From the NCBI RefSeq assembly GCF_016900095.1, contig NZ_JACJJP010000006.1:55482-119481 (forward strand): a stretch of 64,000 nucleotides of DNA. Reading direction: 5' to 3'. The first letter of the stretch is position 1; each line of letters begins with the position of its first letter. A program made the position numbers and the translations under genes. The notes below the pieces were generated by a model. The model did no database searches, was not told the origin of the DNA, and was given only the letters and a program-made list of their open reading frames with translations. Positions 25,234 through 33,478 of the stretch are shown piece by piece. The DNA is from Gemmiger formicilis (GTDB lineage: Bacteria > Bacillota > Clostridia > Oscillospirales > Ruminococcaceae).

Positions 25234-26510
25234 GCCTTATGGATTTTTTGCCGGACGGCCGGTATTATGTCAGCCTGTGGATGGTCTTGCAGGTCCTGGT
25301 ATTCGGGTGGTGCCTGCCCCGCAGGCCCCGGTTCTTTCTGCGGATGCTCCCGGCGGTGGTTCTTCTGTTTCTGGCAGGGCGGCAGCTGCTGCTGGTACAG
25401 TCGTATGTGCTCAGTGTGCCGCTGGTGATCCGGGCGGTGATGGGGCTGGCCTCGGCGGTGATGCTCCTGTGGATCAGCACCGCCGCCCCGGCCCGGGCAC
25501 TGTATGGGGCGATCTGGGCCATGATGACTCAGCAGACCCTCCAGAATGCCAGCAGCGTATTGCTGAATGACCTGCTGGGGCGGGAGATTCTTCCCCATTA
25601 CGGGCTCTACCTGCTTGTCTGGATGGCGGTGACGCTGCCGCTGACATGGTGGTTTCTGGCGCGTCCTTTGTTCAGCGGCAGTTACCAGATAGGACGCCGT
25701 CATCTGGCGGTGGCCGGGGTCCTGTTTGCGGAATTTGAGCTGGTACAGGGCGTGCCGGATATCAAGATCGGCATTGAGGGGAGCCCCGGCCTGGGGCAGA
25801 ATTATCAGTTTGTGCTGATGAACGGCATCTGCCTACTGGTGGCGCTGTATCTGGTGCACACCCTGTTTGTCAAGCGGCAGGCCGAGGCGGAACTGGCGGT
25901 GGCCAACGCCCTGCGCCGCAGCCAGGAAGAGCGGTACGAGACCGCAAAGCGGAATGTGGCGCTGATCAACCGCCGCTGCCATGAACTGAAGGTCCAGCTG
26001 GCAGACCTGCAGCGGGCCCGTACTTTCGGGGAACAGCAGCAGTGCCTGGACCGCCTGAGCGAGGCGGTGGAAATCTATGACAGCAGCCTGACCACCGGCC
26101 ATGATGTGCTGGATATGATCCTGGCGGAACAAAGCCTGTATTGCCGGGAACAGGGGATAGAGGTCCACTGTGTGGCCGACGGTGCACAGCTTCAGTTCAT
26201 GGAAGATTCCGACCTGTATGTGCTGTGTACCGGCATTTTGCAGCAGACCATCGCGCATATTCAAAACCAGCCTGATTCCGGGCAGCGGGAACTGGACCTG
26301 CAGGTCTACCGCCGCCAGGGTGTCGTGGTTCTGGAAGCCGCTGCTGCCTTGTCCGGCGCAGGCCCGCAGCCGGTGCAGGCTCTGTCAGAAGGTATTCTGG
26401 ATATCCTGCACAAATATGGCGCCGAACTGTTTTCCACCAAAGAGCACGGCTGTGCCGTTGTGCGCTGCCTGTTCCCGATGCTGGAAACAGCCAATAAAAC
26501 CGAATCATAA
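25230..26510 (+). CDS. Membrane histidine kinase, GHKL/HPK10-like with degenerate ATP site
   Basis: A 426-residue sensor with six or seven predicted N-terminal membrane helices (about 12-225), then a coiled coil and a histidine segment NRRCHELKVQLADLQ resembling the H-box of AgrC-type kinases. In that family the ATP domain contains N-L-L-D-N-A; here the equivalent helix reads GILQQTIAHIQ, and no clear DxGxG motif is visible. Catalysis may therefore be lost or altered, or the protein may act as a phosphatase or a sensor partner. The start overlaps the regulator stop by ATGA coupling. A terminator follows directly. Confidence 0.8.
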   Translation: MSLMDFLPDGRYYVSLWMVLQVLVFGWCLPRRPRFFLRMLPAVVLLFLAGRQLLLVQSYVLSVPLVIRAVMGLASAVMLLWISTAAPARALYGAIWAMMTQQTLQNASSVLLNDLLGREILPHYGLYLLVWMAVTLPLTWWFLARPLFSGSYQIGRRHLAVAGVLFAEFELVQGVPDIKIGIEGSPGLGQNYQFVLMNGICLLVALYLVHTLFVKRQAEAELAVANALRRSQEERYETAKRNVALINRRCHELKVQLADLQRARTFGEQQQCLDRLSEAVEIYDSSLTTGHDVLDMILAEQSLYCREQGIEVHCVADGAQLQFMEDSDLYVLCTGILQQTIAHIQNQPDSGQRELDLQVYRRQGVVVLEAAAALSGAGPQPVQALSEGILDILHKYGAELFSTKEHGCAVVRCLFPMLETANKTES

Positions 26511-26514
26511 CGAA

Positions 26515-26553
26515 GCCGCGTATCGGAAACCGCTCTCCGATATGCGGCTTTTC
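26515..26553 (+). terminator. Terminator of the LytTR-kinase operon
   Basis: Stem GCCGCGTATCGGA/TCCGATATGCGGC with one mismatch and loop AACCGCTC, followed by TTTTCT, 5 bp after the kinase stop. Confidence 0.85.
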
Positions 26554-26610
26554 TGTTGGCGCATATGTACAAATGCAGGGTGTGAAAATTGTGCGCTTTA
26601 ACGGTGCCAA

Positions 26611-26681
26611 AATCCAACCAGGGCGGAAAAGCGACCAACCGGGCCAAACCCATTGTACCCGGGGTACGGGGCGGCTATACT
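26611..26681 (+). promoter_or_regulatory. GH3 gene promoter with direct repeats 21 bp apart
   Basis: TTGTAC (26653-26658), a 17-bp spacer, and TATACT (26676-26681) form a strong promoter. CCAACCAGG (26614) and CCAACCGGG (26635) are direct repeats exactly 21 bp apart, just upstream of the -35. This is the spacing used by LytTR regulators, and a LytTR pair is encoded directly upstream. GTACCC-G-GGGTAC, a perfect palindrome over the -35 (26655-26667), could bind a repressor. Confidence 0.55.
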
Positions 26682-26766
26682 CGTTGCCAGAAAAGAATCT
26701 TTCGGGAAAGGAGGACCGGAAATACAGCCGCTGTGTTGGCTTTTGGCAAAAAAGAGGAGGTAACAA

Positions 26767-29700
26767 GTGAAAGAGTTGTTCAAAGACCGGGCGGTCAGGC
26801 TTACCGCTCTGGGAGCTGCACTCTCCCTGGTGGGGATGATCGCATACGTTCTGCTGTACGGCATGGTGCAGCGCAGCATGGACAGCATGTCCTGGCAGGC
26901 GGTATGGGCCGTGGGAATCGGCCTGGTACTGGCTGTAGTGTTGTTTGCCATCAAAAAGGCTCGTTGGGGCGCGCCGGTTCTGGCCGCAGCCCAGCTTATC
27001 TCGTTCCTGTTTTATATTTACGGCATGTATCCTTACATTTCCGCGGCCTTTGTGGGCATCGACTCCACCTGGGAAGTGGATTTCTTTATCACCCTGATCC
27101 TTTACCTGGCCGGTCTGGTGGTCAACATCGCGGCGGCCTTTGCCGCGGTGGGCACCGTTTCCCGCCTGTGCAAACCGATGGCTCTGGTCATGGCGGTGCT
27201 GTGCGGCGTGAGCGTGACGGGCGGTGTGATCGCCGGGGAGAACGCTCCCCAGATCAACGGTGTGCTGAACACCCCGCCGTTCCGCACCATCGACACCGGC
27301 GACGGCACCGAGGACACCGAGTATTTCAAGTCCCGATTCAACAGTCTGGAAGAGCTCATCGCTGCCGGGCGGGTACTGGGCGAGCAGGCCATGGCCGAAG
27401 GCGCCGTGCTGCTGAAGAATGACAACAACGCCCTGCCCCTGACCGAAGGGGAACGCAAGGTCAGCCTGTTCGGCATTGGCAGTGTGGACCCGGTCTACGG
27501 CGGCACCGGTTCCGGTTCGGTGGATGCTTCCACTGCGCCCACCTTCAAGGCGGCGCTGGAAAGAAACGGCAACTTTACCGTCAACGAGACCCTGTGGAAC
27601 TGGTATTCTGCTGAAGAGCAGGCCGGTTACAAGCGTGTGATGGGCGAGACCGGCCCCGGCGTTACCGGCGTGAAGGTCATCGGCGAAGCCCCCTGGAGTG
27701 AGGTGGAAGCCGCCAACGGCGCCAGCTTTGCCCAGTACGGAGATGCCGCCATTGTGGTACTTTCCCGCGTGGGCGGCGAAGGCAGCGACATGCCCCGGGG
27801 CGACCGTTCCCTGAGCACCCTGGACGATGCCGACGGTTCGGCGGGGGATTCCACCGACGGTGATTACCTCAAGCTCTCTCCCAAGGAGAAGGAACTGCTG
27901 GCGGGCGTCAAGGCCCAGAAGGATGCCGGTGCTTTCAAGAAGATCGTGGTCATCCTGAACTTCGCCAACCAGGTGGAAGCGGATTTCCTCAGCGACCCGG
28001 CTTACGGCATTGACGCGGCCCTGTGGATCGGCACCCCCGGCCAGACCGGCCTGTATGCGGTGTCCGAGATTCTGGCCGGCAACGTGAACCCTTCCGGACG
28101 TCTAAGCACCACCTTCTGGCGCACCCATGACCAGAACCCCAGCCTGGCCAACTTCGGCACCACCGTCTATGAAGGCGCCCCCGACGCCGTCAACTCCGAC
28201 GGTTCTCCCCAGCAGGACAAATACTACGTGGTCTACCAGGAAGGTATTTACCTGGGCTACCGCTACACCGAAAGCCGGTACGAAGATTTTGTCATGGGTA
28301 CCCCCAATACCGGGGATTATAACTACACCCAGACCGTTTCCTATCCCTTCGGTTACGGCTTGTCCTATACCAGCTTTGACTATTCCGGTTTCCAGGTCAC
28401 CAAGGACACCTCCGGGGAGGAAGCTGTCTATACGGTGAATGTGACGGTGACCAACACCGGCAGCACCGCAGGCAAGGAGACCGTCCAGATCTATCTGCAG
28501 AAACCCTACGGCGATTACAACAAGCAGTATGATGTGGAAGCGGCTTCGGCGGAACTGGTGGCCTTTGACAAGACCGGCCTGCTGCAGCCCGGCCAGAGCG
28601 AGACGCTCACCATCACGGTGGACGAACGGCAGTTCGCCTCTTACGATGCCTACAACGCGGGCACCTATGTGATCACCGAAGGCAACTACTACCTGACGGC
28701 GGCCCAAAATGCCCACGATGCCGTCAACAACTTCCTGGCCAAGAAGGGCTACACGGTGGAAAACACCGCCAACCGCATGGATGCCGAGGGCAACAGCGCC
28801 CTGGTCACCGACGCCCTGACCTACGCCCTGGATGCCGAGACCTACTCCACCTCTCCGGCCACCGGTGTGGAGATCTCCAACCAGTTCAGCTATGCGGACT
28901 TCAACCTCTACGAAAACCGGGGCGAGGACAGCGTTACCTATATGACCCGCCAGGACTGGGCGGGAACTACCCCCCAGAACTGGGATGACGGCGTGGTGCT
29001 GCACTGGAGTGAGCAGATCGCCGCCGACCAGGACAAGTACGGCCGCCAGGGCGAGACCAAGGTGCCCGAGGTGGAAGGGGAGTACCCCGCCTATGAGACC
29101 TACGCCAACGGCGAGGATGATATCATCAGCCTGATCGACCTGCGGGTGGACGAAAACGGGGAAGTCATTCCCTATGATGACCCCCGCTGGGATGCGTTGC
29201 TGGATCAGCTGTCCTGGGATGACTGCGTGGACCTGGTCACCTTCGGCATGCGCCGCACCGCCCAGATTCCGGCCATCAACAAGCCCGAAACGCTGGACCA
29301 CAACGGTCCTTCCGGCCTGACCGAATCCTATTCCGCCAACAGCCGGGGCCTGGCTTCGGACACCAATGACCCGCTGAAGGAATCCAAGGCCATGTGCTAC
29401 CCCTGCGGCGGCATCCTGTCCGCTACCTTCAATGTGGATCTGCTGTACAACATCGGCGACCTTATCGGCGAGGACGCCCTCTGGGCCGGTTACAACGGCC
29501 TGTACGGTCCTGGCTCCAACATCCAGCGCACCCCCTATTCCGGCCGTAACTTCGAGTATTATTCCGAGGACGGCTACCTCAGCGGCATGATCTGCGCCTA
29601 TGAGACCGCCGCCATGGAAGGCCACGGCCTGTATGTGTACAACAAGCACATCGGCCTCAACGACCAGGAGGACCTGCGCCGTGGTATCTGCACCTGGGCC

Positions 29701-30273
29701 AACGAGCAGAGCATCCGCGAGATCTATATGCGGGCTTTCGAACTGCCCATCATCATCGACGGCACCGAATACACCACCGAAAGCGGGGAGACCGTCACCC
29801 TGAAGGGTGCCAGCGGCGTGATGCTGGCCTTCAACCGGATGGGCCTGCACTGGAGCGGCATGCAGAAGGGCATGTGCACCAACTTCCTGCGGGAAGAATG
29901 TGGCATGACCGGCATTGTGGTCACCGATATGTGGTACGGCACGGCTTCCACCTACATGAACCTGCCCCAGATGCTGCTGGCGGGGGCTAACCTCATCGAC
30001 GGTATGATGGAGCCTGAACACCTGGCGGCCTGCGCCCCCGGCAAGAACCATGCGGATGTGGCCTGGGCCTTGCGGGAATCCATGCATCGCATCCTGTACA
30101 CGGTGGTGCACTCCAATGCCATGAATGGAATCTCGGTCAACACCAGCATCGAGCATGTGACCCCCTGGTGGCAAACGGCGCTTCTGTTGGCACAGATACT
30201 TTCCGGGCTGGGTCTGGCAGCTTCCTTGGCATGGTGCGCCCTCTCCGCCAAAAAGAAAAAGCAGCAAGGGTAA
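26767..30273 (+). CDS. Membrane-anchored GH3 beta-glycosidase with inverted domain order
   Basis: A 1168-residue GH3 enzyme. Residues about 10-160 hold four or five membrane helices and the C-terminal end (about 1138-1160) holds another, so the catalytic part is presumably outside the membrane. After the membrane part come the GH3 C-domain (AEGAVLLKNDNNALPL onward), an FnIII-like domain (VTVTNTGSTAGKETVQIYL), and then the GH3 barrel with nucleophile Asp1054 in GIVVTDMWYG. This order is the reverse of classical GH3 enzymes. It likely releases glucose or xylose units from short plant or host glycans at the cell surface; the exact substrate is unknown. Start GTG 26767 follows GAGGAGG. It is probably controlled by the LytTR pair upstream. 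Confidence 0.88.
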   Translation: MKELFKDRAVRLTALGAALSLVGMIAYVLLYGMVQRSMDSMSWQAVWAVGIGLVLAVVLFAIKKARWGAPVLAAAQLISFLFYIYGMYPYISAAFVGIDSTWEVDFFITLILYLAGLVVNIAAAFAAVGTVSRLCKPMALVMAVLCGVSVTGGVIAGENAPQINGVLNTPPFRTIDTGDGTEDTEYFKSRFNSLEELIAAGRVLGEQAMAEGAVLLKNDNNALPLTEGERKVSLFGIGSVDPVYGGTGSGSVDASTAPTFKAALERNGNFTVNETLWNWYSAEEQAGYKRVMGETGPGVTGVKVIGEAPWSEVEAANGASFAQYGDAAIVVLSRVGGEGSDMPRGDRSLSTLDDADGSAGDSTDGDYLKLSPKEKELLAGVKAQKDAGAFKKIVVILNFANQVEADFLSDPAYGIDAALWIGTPGQTGLYAVSEILAGNVNPSGRLSTTFWRTHDQNPSLANFGTTVYEGAPDAVNSDGSPQQDKYYVVYQEGIYLGYRYTESRYEDFVMGTPNTGDYNYTQTVSYPFGYGLSYTSFDYSGFQVTKDTSGEEAVYTVNVTVTNTGSTAGKETVQIYLQKPYGDYNKQYDVEAASAELVAFDKTGLLQPGQSETLTITVDERQFASYDAYNAGTYVITEGNYYLTAAQNAHDAVNNFLAKKGYTVENTANRMDAEGNSALVTDALTYALDAETYSTSPATGVEISNQFSYADFNLYENRGEDSVTYMTRQDWAGTTPQNWDDGVVLHWSEQIAADQDKYGRQGETKVPEVEGEYPAYETYANGEDDIISLIDLRVDENGEVIPYDDPRWDALLDQLSWDDCVDLVTFGMRRTAQIPAINKPETLDHNGPSGLTESYSANSRGLASDTNDPLKESKAMCYPCGGILSATFNVDLLYNIGDLIGEDALWAGYNGLYGPGSNIQRTPYSGRNFEYYSEDGYLSGMICAYETAAMEGHGLYVYNKHIGLNDQEDLRRGICTWANEQSIREIYMRAFELPIIIDGTEYTTESGETVTLKGASGVMLAFNRMGLHWSGMQKGMCTNFLREECGMTGIVVTDMWYGTASTYMNLPQMLLAGANLIDGMMEPEHLAACAPGKNHADVAWALRESMHRILYTVVHSNAMNGISVNTSIEHVTPWWQTALLLAQILSGLGLAASLAWCALSAKKKKQQG

Positions 30274-30395
30274 GCCTGCTGCGGTACCGTGTAAACTGTT
30301 CTTTTGCCAGTGCCCGGCGGGGCACGATCAAAGGGGTATCCTTCGGGTGATGCAGTAAATGCATCTGCACCGGGGAACATATATTTCCTCTCTTC

Positions 30396-30453
30396 AAATA
30401 AATGGCAGAGTCTTCCGTCACCTTTTTGTGATAGGGGGCTCTGCCATTTATCT
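30396..30453 (+). terminator. Long hairpin downstream of the GH3 gene
   Basis: Arms AAATGGCAGAG and CTCTGCCATTT enclose an inner GTCAC/GTGAT hairpin, and ATCTTTC follows. It is the likely transcript end of the GH3 gene, 120 bp after the stop. Confidence 0.6.
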
Positions 30454-30569
30454 TTCTGTATAGAAATCGCTTTCCCATCAATAGCAAGTGGAAAATTGCA
30501 GATGGTAGGTTGCAGTGATGACTCATCTTTGTGTAGTGTGATGATCTGTGAGGGGAAAGAAGCTGTCCT

Positions 30570-30645
30570 CTTAGTATTAGTCGTTTGGGAGAGCAACTGA
30601 CTCTTAATCAGTGGGTCCTGGGTTCGAGTCCCCGATGGCGCACCA
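30570..30645 (+). pseudogene. Decayed tRNA-Lys (anticodon CTT)
   Basis: The 3' two-thirds are tRNA-like: anticodon stem ACTGA/TCAGT around CTCTTAA (anticodon CTT), T loop TTCGAGT, and a 3' end GATGGCGCACCA. The 5' acceptor strand that should pair with ATGGCGC is absent, the D stem cannot form (GTCG opposite GAGC), and the T stem has one mismatch. It therefore looks like a remnant, probably left by an integration or recombination event at the tRNA gene. A functional tRNA-Lys copy should exist elsewhere. Confidence 0.6.
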
Positions 30646-30861
30646 AAAAGAAGCCTTGCTGGAAAGCAGGGCTTTTTTCTTTTGTTCAGCCTTCGGGAAA
30701 GCAGTACCCGGTGCGCCATCGGGGACGAGAACAGCTCGGGCCCGCCGTCTTGCGTACCGGCGGGCAAAAACGGTCCAGTGGACCGTTTTTAGAGCGCGGG
30801 TCCCTGTGGTGCCTGATTGGCTGGAAAGGGGGCTGGGGCCTTCCGCTGATGGCGCACCAAA
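30634..30861. repeat. Repeated tRNA 3'-end sequence (att-like)
   Basis: GATGGCGCACCAAA occurs at 30634-30647 and again at 30848-30861, 214 bp apart in direct orientation. Each is followed by a GCCTTGC-type terminator. The reverse complement GGTGCGCCATCGGGG occurs at 30710-30724. Repeated tRNA 3' ends are typical of attachment sites left by tyrosine-integrase elements, or of lost tRNA genes. Confidence 0.65.
30653..30678 (+). terminator. Terminator after tRNA-Lys remnant
   Basis: Stem GCCTTGCT/AGCAGGGC with loop GGAA, then T6. Confidence 0.85.
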
Positions 30862-30864
30862 GAC

Positions 30865-30898
30865 AGCCTTGCACAGTGTGCGGGGCTGTTTTTTTGTA
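30865..30898 (+). terminator. Terminator after second tRNA 3'-end copy
   Basis: Stem CAGCCTTGCACA/TGTGCGGGGCTG with two GT pairs, then T7. It marks a second tRNA-like transcript end. Confidence 0.8.
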
Positions 30899-30903
30899 TA
30901 ACG

Positions 30904-31592
30904 AAAACCACTCGCTAGGCGAGTGGTTCCAAAGAAGACTATAGTCGATACTGCAGAAAGAAAAACTCCCTTTGCTATAATGGAAGTGCGGTCTGCCAAC
31001 TGCACAAGCCAAGCAAAGGGAGGTCATTCGGAGTGAACGACGTAAATAGTTTATCGCACACAAGCTGGAATTGCAAATATCACATAGTATTTGCGCCGAA
31101 ATATTGGCGCAAAGTGTTTTATGGGCAGAAGCGTAGAGAAGTAGGAGAAATCCTGCGAACACTGTGTAACTGGAAGAAAGTGAAAATTATAGAGGCAGAA
31201 GTATGCCCAGGCCACATACACATGCTCGTAGAGATACCTCCCAAATACTCGGTATCCAGTTTCATGGGATACCTGAAAGAGAAAAGCAGCCTGATGATAT
31301 ACGAGAAGTACCCGGAATTGAAGTATAAATACCGCAACCGGGAGTTCTGGTGCAGAGGGTACTATGTAGACACAGCAGGCAAAAATGCAAAGAAAATAGA
31401 GGAATACATACGGCGCCAGCTGGAAGAAGACAAAGCCGGTGAACAGCTAACGATGGGAAACATCTAAAAAGCCTGTTTACGGGCGGCAGGGAACAGCCCT
31501 TCGCGGCTGACAGACCGTACCAACGCGACGTGACATGTGCGCTAGTATTCCAGGGTTTTACTCGTCTATGCCCCCGGCTTTGCCGGGGGATA
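30904..31592 (+). mobile_element. IS200/IS605-family insertion sequence (tnpA only)
   Basis: A single-gene element. The left subterminal hairpin AACCACTCGC-TAG-GCGAGTGGTT lies at 30906-30928 and the right hairpin CCCCCGGC-TTT-GCCGGGGG at 31571-31589, bracketing a Y1 transposase gene. There are no terminal inverted repeats or target duplication, as expected for peel-and-paste transposition of single strands. It has inserted between the tRNA remnants and the sugar ABC operon; the right end is 11-14 bp from the permease stop codon. Exact ends are uncertain by several bases. Confidence 0.88.
31033..31467 (+). CDS. tnpA: IS200/IS605 Y1 transposase TnpA
   Basis: A 144-residue HUH-type transposase that cuts and rejoins single-stranded IS ends through a tyrosine-DNA link. 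The metal-binding HUH motif is in PGHIHMLVEIP (His-x-His), and the nucleophile Tyr is in the RGYYVDTAGKN segment near residue 118. The length is normal. It starts at GTG 31033 after GGGAGGTC. No TnpB or IscB accessory gene is present. The protein looks intact, so the copy may be active. Confidence 0.93.
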   Translation: MNDVNSLSHTSWNCKYHIVFAPKYWRKVFYGQKRREVGEILRTLCNWKKVKIIEAEVCPGHIHMLVEIPPKYSVSSFMGYLKEKSSLMIYEKYPELKYKYRNREFWCRGYYVDTAGKNAKKIEEYIRRQLEEDKAGEQLTMGNI

Positions 31593-31602
31593 TTTTCACC
31601 GC

Positions 31603-32469
31603 TTATCCCTTCACGGCACCGGAGGTCATGCCCTTCATGAAATACTTGCTGGCAAACAGGTACACAATGAGGATGGGCAGGATGGAGATGGTGGAGCCGG
31701 CGAACATGATGTTCCAGGCGGCGGCGCCGTCCCCGGCGTTTTTCAGCATGGTGACGCCCACCGTCAACGGGCGCATGCCGTCGTTGGAAATGGTGAACAC
31801 CAAAGGCAGGATGTATTCGTTCCAGCCCTGGCGGAAGGACAGCAGGCCGATGGTGGCCAGCACCGGCTTGAGTAGGGGCAGGGCGATGCGCCAGTAGATG
31901 CCGAAGAAGGAACACCCGTCGATCTTGGCGGCCTCGTCGATCTCTCTGGGGATGCTGGCCATGTAGCCCCGCACCAGAAAGATGTTGGTTGCCTGGGACA
32001 TACCGGCGGAGATGAGCACCACCGTGAACAGGGAGGTGTTCATGTGAAGAGCCACCGACAGTTCAAACAAGGGGCGCAGGGCCACGCTGCCCACGTTCAC
32101 GAACATGAAGGCGATGAACAGCCCGTACAGCACCTCCTTGCCCCGGAACTTCTTGCGGTCAAAGACATACCCGGCCATGCTGCAGACCACCAGGGTGATG
32201 ACCATGACCCCCAGACTGATGAACAGGCTGTTCTGGGTGTAGGCGGCAAAATTGGCCTGGCGCCACGCCTGGATGTAGTTCTGGATCACGTAATGGCTGG
32301 GGATGGGATTGGCGCCGCCGCGCAGCAGCTCGCTGTTTTCCTTGAAGGAGCCCAGCACAATGTAGACAATGGGGTACAGCACCAGCACCGCCACAAAGAC
32401 CAGGAACAAAAAGATGATGCCCCGCACAAACCGCTGGGTTCTTGAGTAAACTGCCCTTGTTTCTTCCAT
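31603..32469 (-). CDS. Carbohydrate ABC permease, MalG/AraQ type
   Basis: A 288-residue inner-membrane subunit of a CUT1-type sugar importer, with six predicted helices. The ATPase-contact loop EAAKIDGCSFFGIYWRIALP (about residues 195-215) is the family EAA motif. It lies 12 bp after the partner permease gene, with GGAGG before ATG 32469. No ATPase gene is present; CUT1 systems of Firmicutes commonly use a shared MsmK-like ATPase encoded elsewhere. An IS200 copy lies immediately downstream. Confidence 0.92.
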   Translation of the reverse strand: MEETRAVYSRTQRFVRGIIFLFLVFVAVLVLYPIVYIVLGSFKENSELLRGGANPIPSHYVIQNYIQAWRQANFAAYTQNSLFISLGVMVITLVVCSMAGYVFDRKKFRGKEVLYGLFIAFMFVNVGSVALRPLFELSVALHMNTSLFTVVLISAGMSQATNIFLVRGYMASIPREIDEAAKIDGCSFFGIYWRIALPLLKPVLATIGLLSFRQGWNEYILPLVFTISNDGMRPLTVGVTMLKNAGDGAAAWNIMFAGSTISILPILIVYLFASKYFMKGMTSGAVKG

Positions 32470-32481
32470 GGGGAAACCTCC

Positions 32482-33393
32482 TTATACCACATCATCCAGC
32501 TTGCGGGAGATGAAGAGATAGATGGCGGTGACAACGCCGATGATCAGGGCCGATACCACGCTGAGCATGGTGCCGTAGCCGATCTGGGGAATCACCGCGT
32601 TGGTGCCGAACACCACCTGGTAGATGTAGCTGAACATGACCTGGGAACGGTTGTTGGGGCCGCCGTTGGTCAGCACCATGATGGACTGGTAGTCCTTGAA
32701 GGCGGTGGTGATGGCCAGCATCAGCACCACCTTGAGGATGGGGCTGAGCATGGGCAAGGTGATGCGGAAGAAGGTCTGGATGCCGTTGGCGCCGTCCAGT
32801 TTGCTGCTTTCGTAGATGTCGGCGGAGATGCTGCTCATGCCGGACAACAGCAGGATCATGTAGTTGCCAAGCCCGCCCCACACCGCCACGATCACGATGG
32901 AAAGCATGACGATATCGGGATTACCCAGCCAGTCCACGGGGGCGCTGATGAGGCCCATGGCGCTCAGGATGGCGTTCAGCGAACCGTTGAACACCGCGTA
33001 AATGAACCCGAAAATCAGGCTGTACACGGCGGAACTGATGATGGTGGGCATGAAGTACACCGCCCGAAAGAACCCGCTGCCCAGAATCTTCTGCCCCAGC
33101 AGCACGGCCAGCACCAGGGCCAGAGGCATGACAAACAGGATTTTCAGAAAAGCGTACTCAAAGGTATGCACCACGCTCTGCCAGAACAGCTGGTCATTCA
33201 TCATCCTGATGAAGTTCTGCGGACCGGTAAAGTAAGAGACAAACCCGTTGTAATCGCTGCAGATATACCGGAACATCCACAAAAACGGATAGATGGAAGT
33301 GACCACCAGCAAAAACAGCGCCGGAAACATCATCAGCGCGGCAGACACCCCGCCGCCGGATTCGATTCCGCCCTTTTTGTGCCTGGTTTTCAT
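32482..33393 (-). CDS. Carbohydrate ABC permease, MalF/LplB type
   Basis: A 303-residue partner permease with six predicted helices and the EAA-type loop ESSKLDGANGIQTFFRITLP. ATG 33393 was chosen because AAGGAGG lies 9 bp upstream; an in-frame ATG at 33429 falls inside the hairpin region. It is co-transcribed with the binding protein upstream and the MalG-type permease downstream. Substrate unknown, probably an oligosaccharide given the neighbouring GH3 genes. Confidence 0.92.
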   Translation of the reverse strand: MKTRHKKGGIESGGGVSAALMMFPALFLLVVTSIYPFLWMFRYICSDYNGFVSYFTGPQNFIRMMNDQLFWQSVVHTFEYAFLKILFVMPLALVLAVLLGQKILGSGFFRAVYFMPTIISSAVYSLIFGFIYAVFNGSLNAILSAMGLISAPVDWLGNPDIVMLSIVIVAVWGGLGNYMILLLSGMSSISADIYESSKLDGANGIQTFFRITLPMLSPILKVVLMLAITTAFKDYQSIMVLTNGGPNNRSQVMFSYIYQVVFGTNAVIPQIGYGTMLSVVSALIIGVVTAIYLFISRKLDDVV

Positions 33394-33430
33394 TGCTTTA
33401 CGCCTCCTTGCGAACAGATGCCTTTTCATT

Positions 33431-33470
33431 GGTCTGCGGAGTACGGTTCCAAAACCCTACTCCGCAGACC
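33431..33470 (-). other. Intercistronic hairpin after the binding-protein gene
   Basis: Perfect 13-bp stem GGTCTGCGGAGTA/TACTCCGCAGACC between the binding-protein and permease genes. There is no T run on the minus strand. Such hairpins commonly protect the upstream mRNA so that the binding protein is made in excess. Confidence 0.7.
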
Positions 33471-33478
33471 GTTCCTTG

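Larger units (their letters stand above)
30274..31032. other. Gene-free region: terminators, tRNA remnant, repeats, IS left end
   Basis: These 759 bp hold no protein gene. From left to right there is a long hairpin (30396-30453), a decayed tRNA-Lys (30570-30645) with a terminator, an inverted copy of the tRNA 3' end (30710-30726), and a perfect hairpin with arms CGGTCC/GGACCG between A5 and T5 (30766-30790). A second direct copy of the tRNA 3' end (30848-30861) with its own terminator follows, and then the IS200 left end. Confidence 0.7.

Noticed and set aside
28102..30267. A 721-codon minus-strand frame opposite the GH3 gene
   Set aside because: It mirrors the GC-rich GH3 reading frame and carries no domain; the GH3 catalytic motifs confirm the plus strand.
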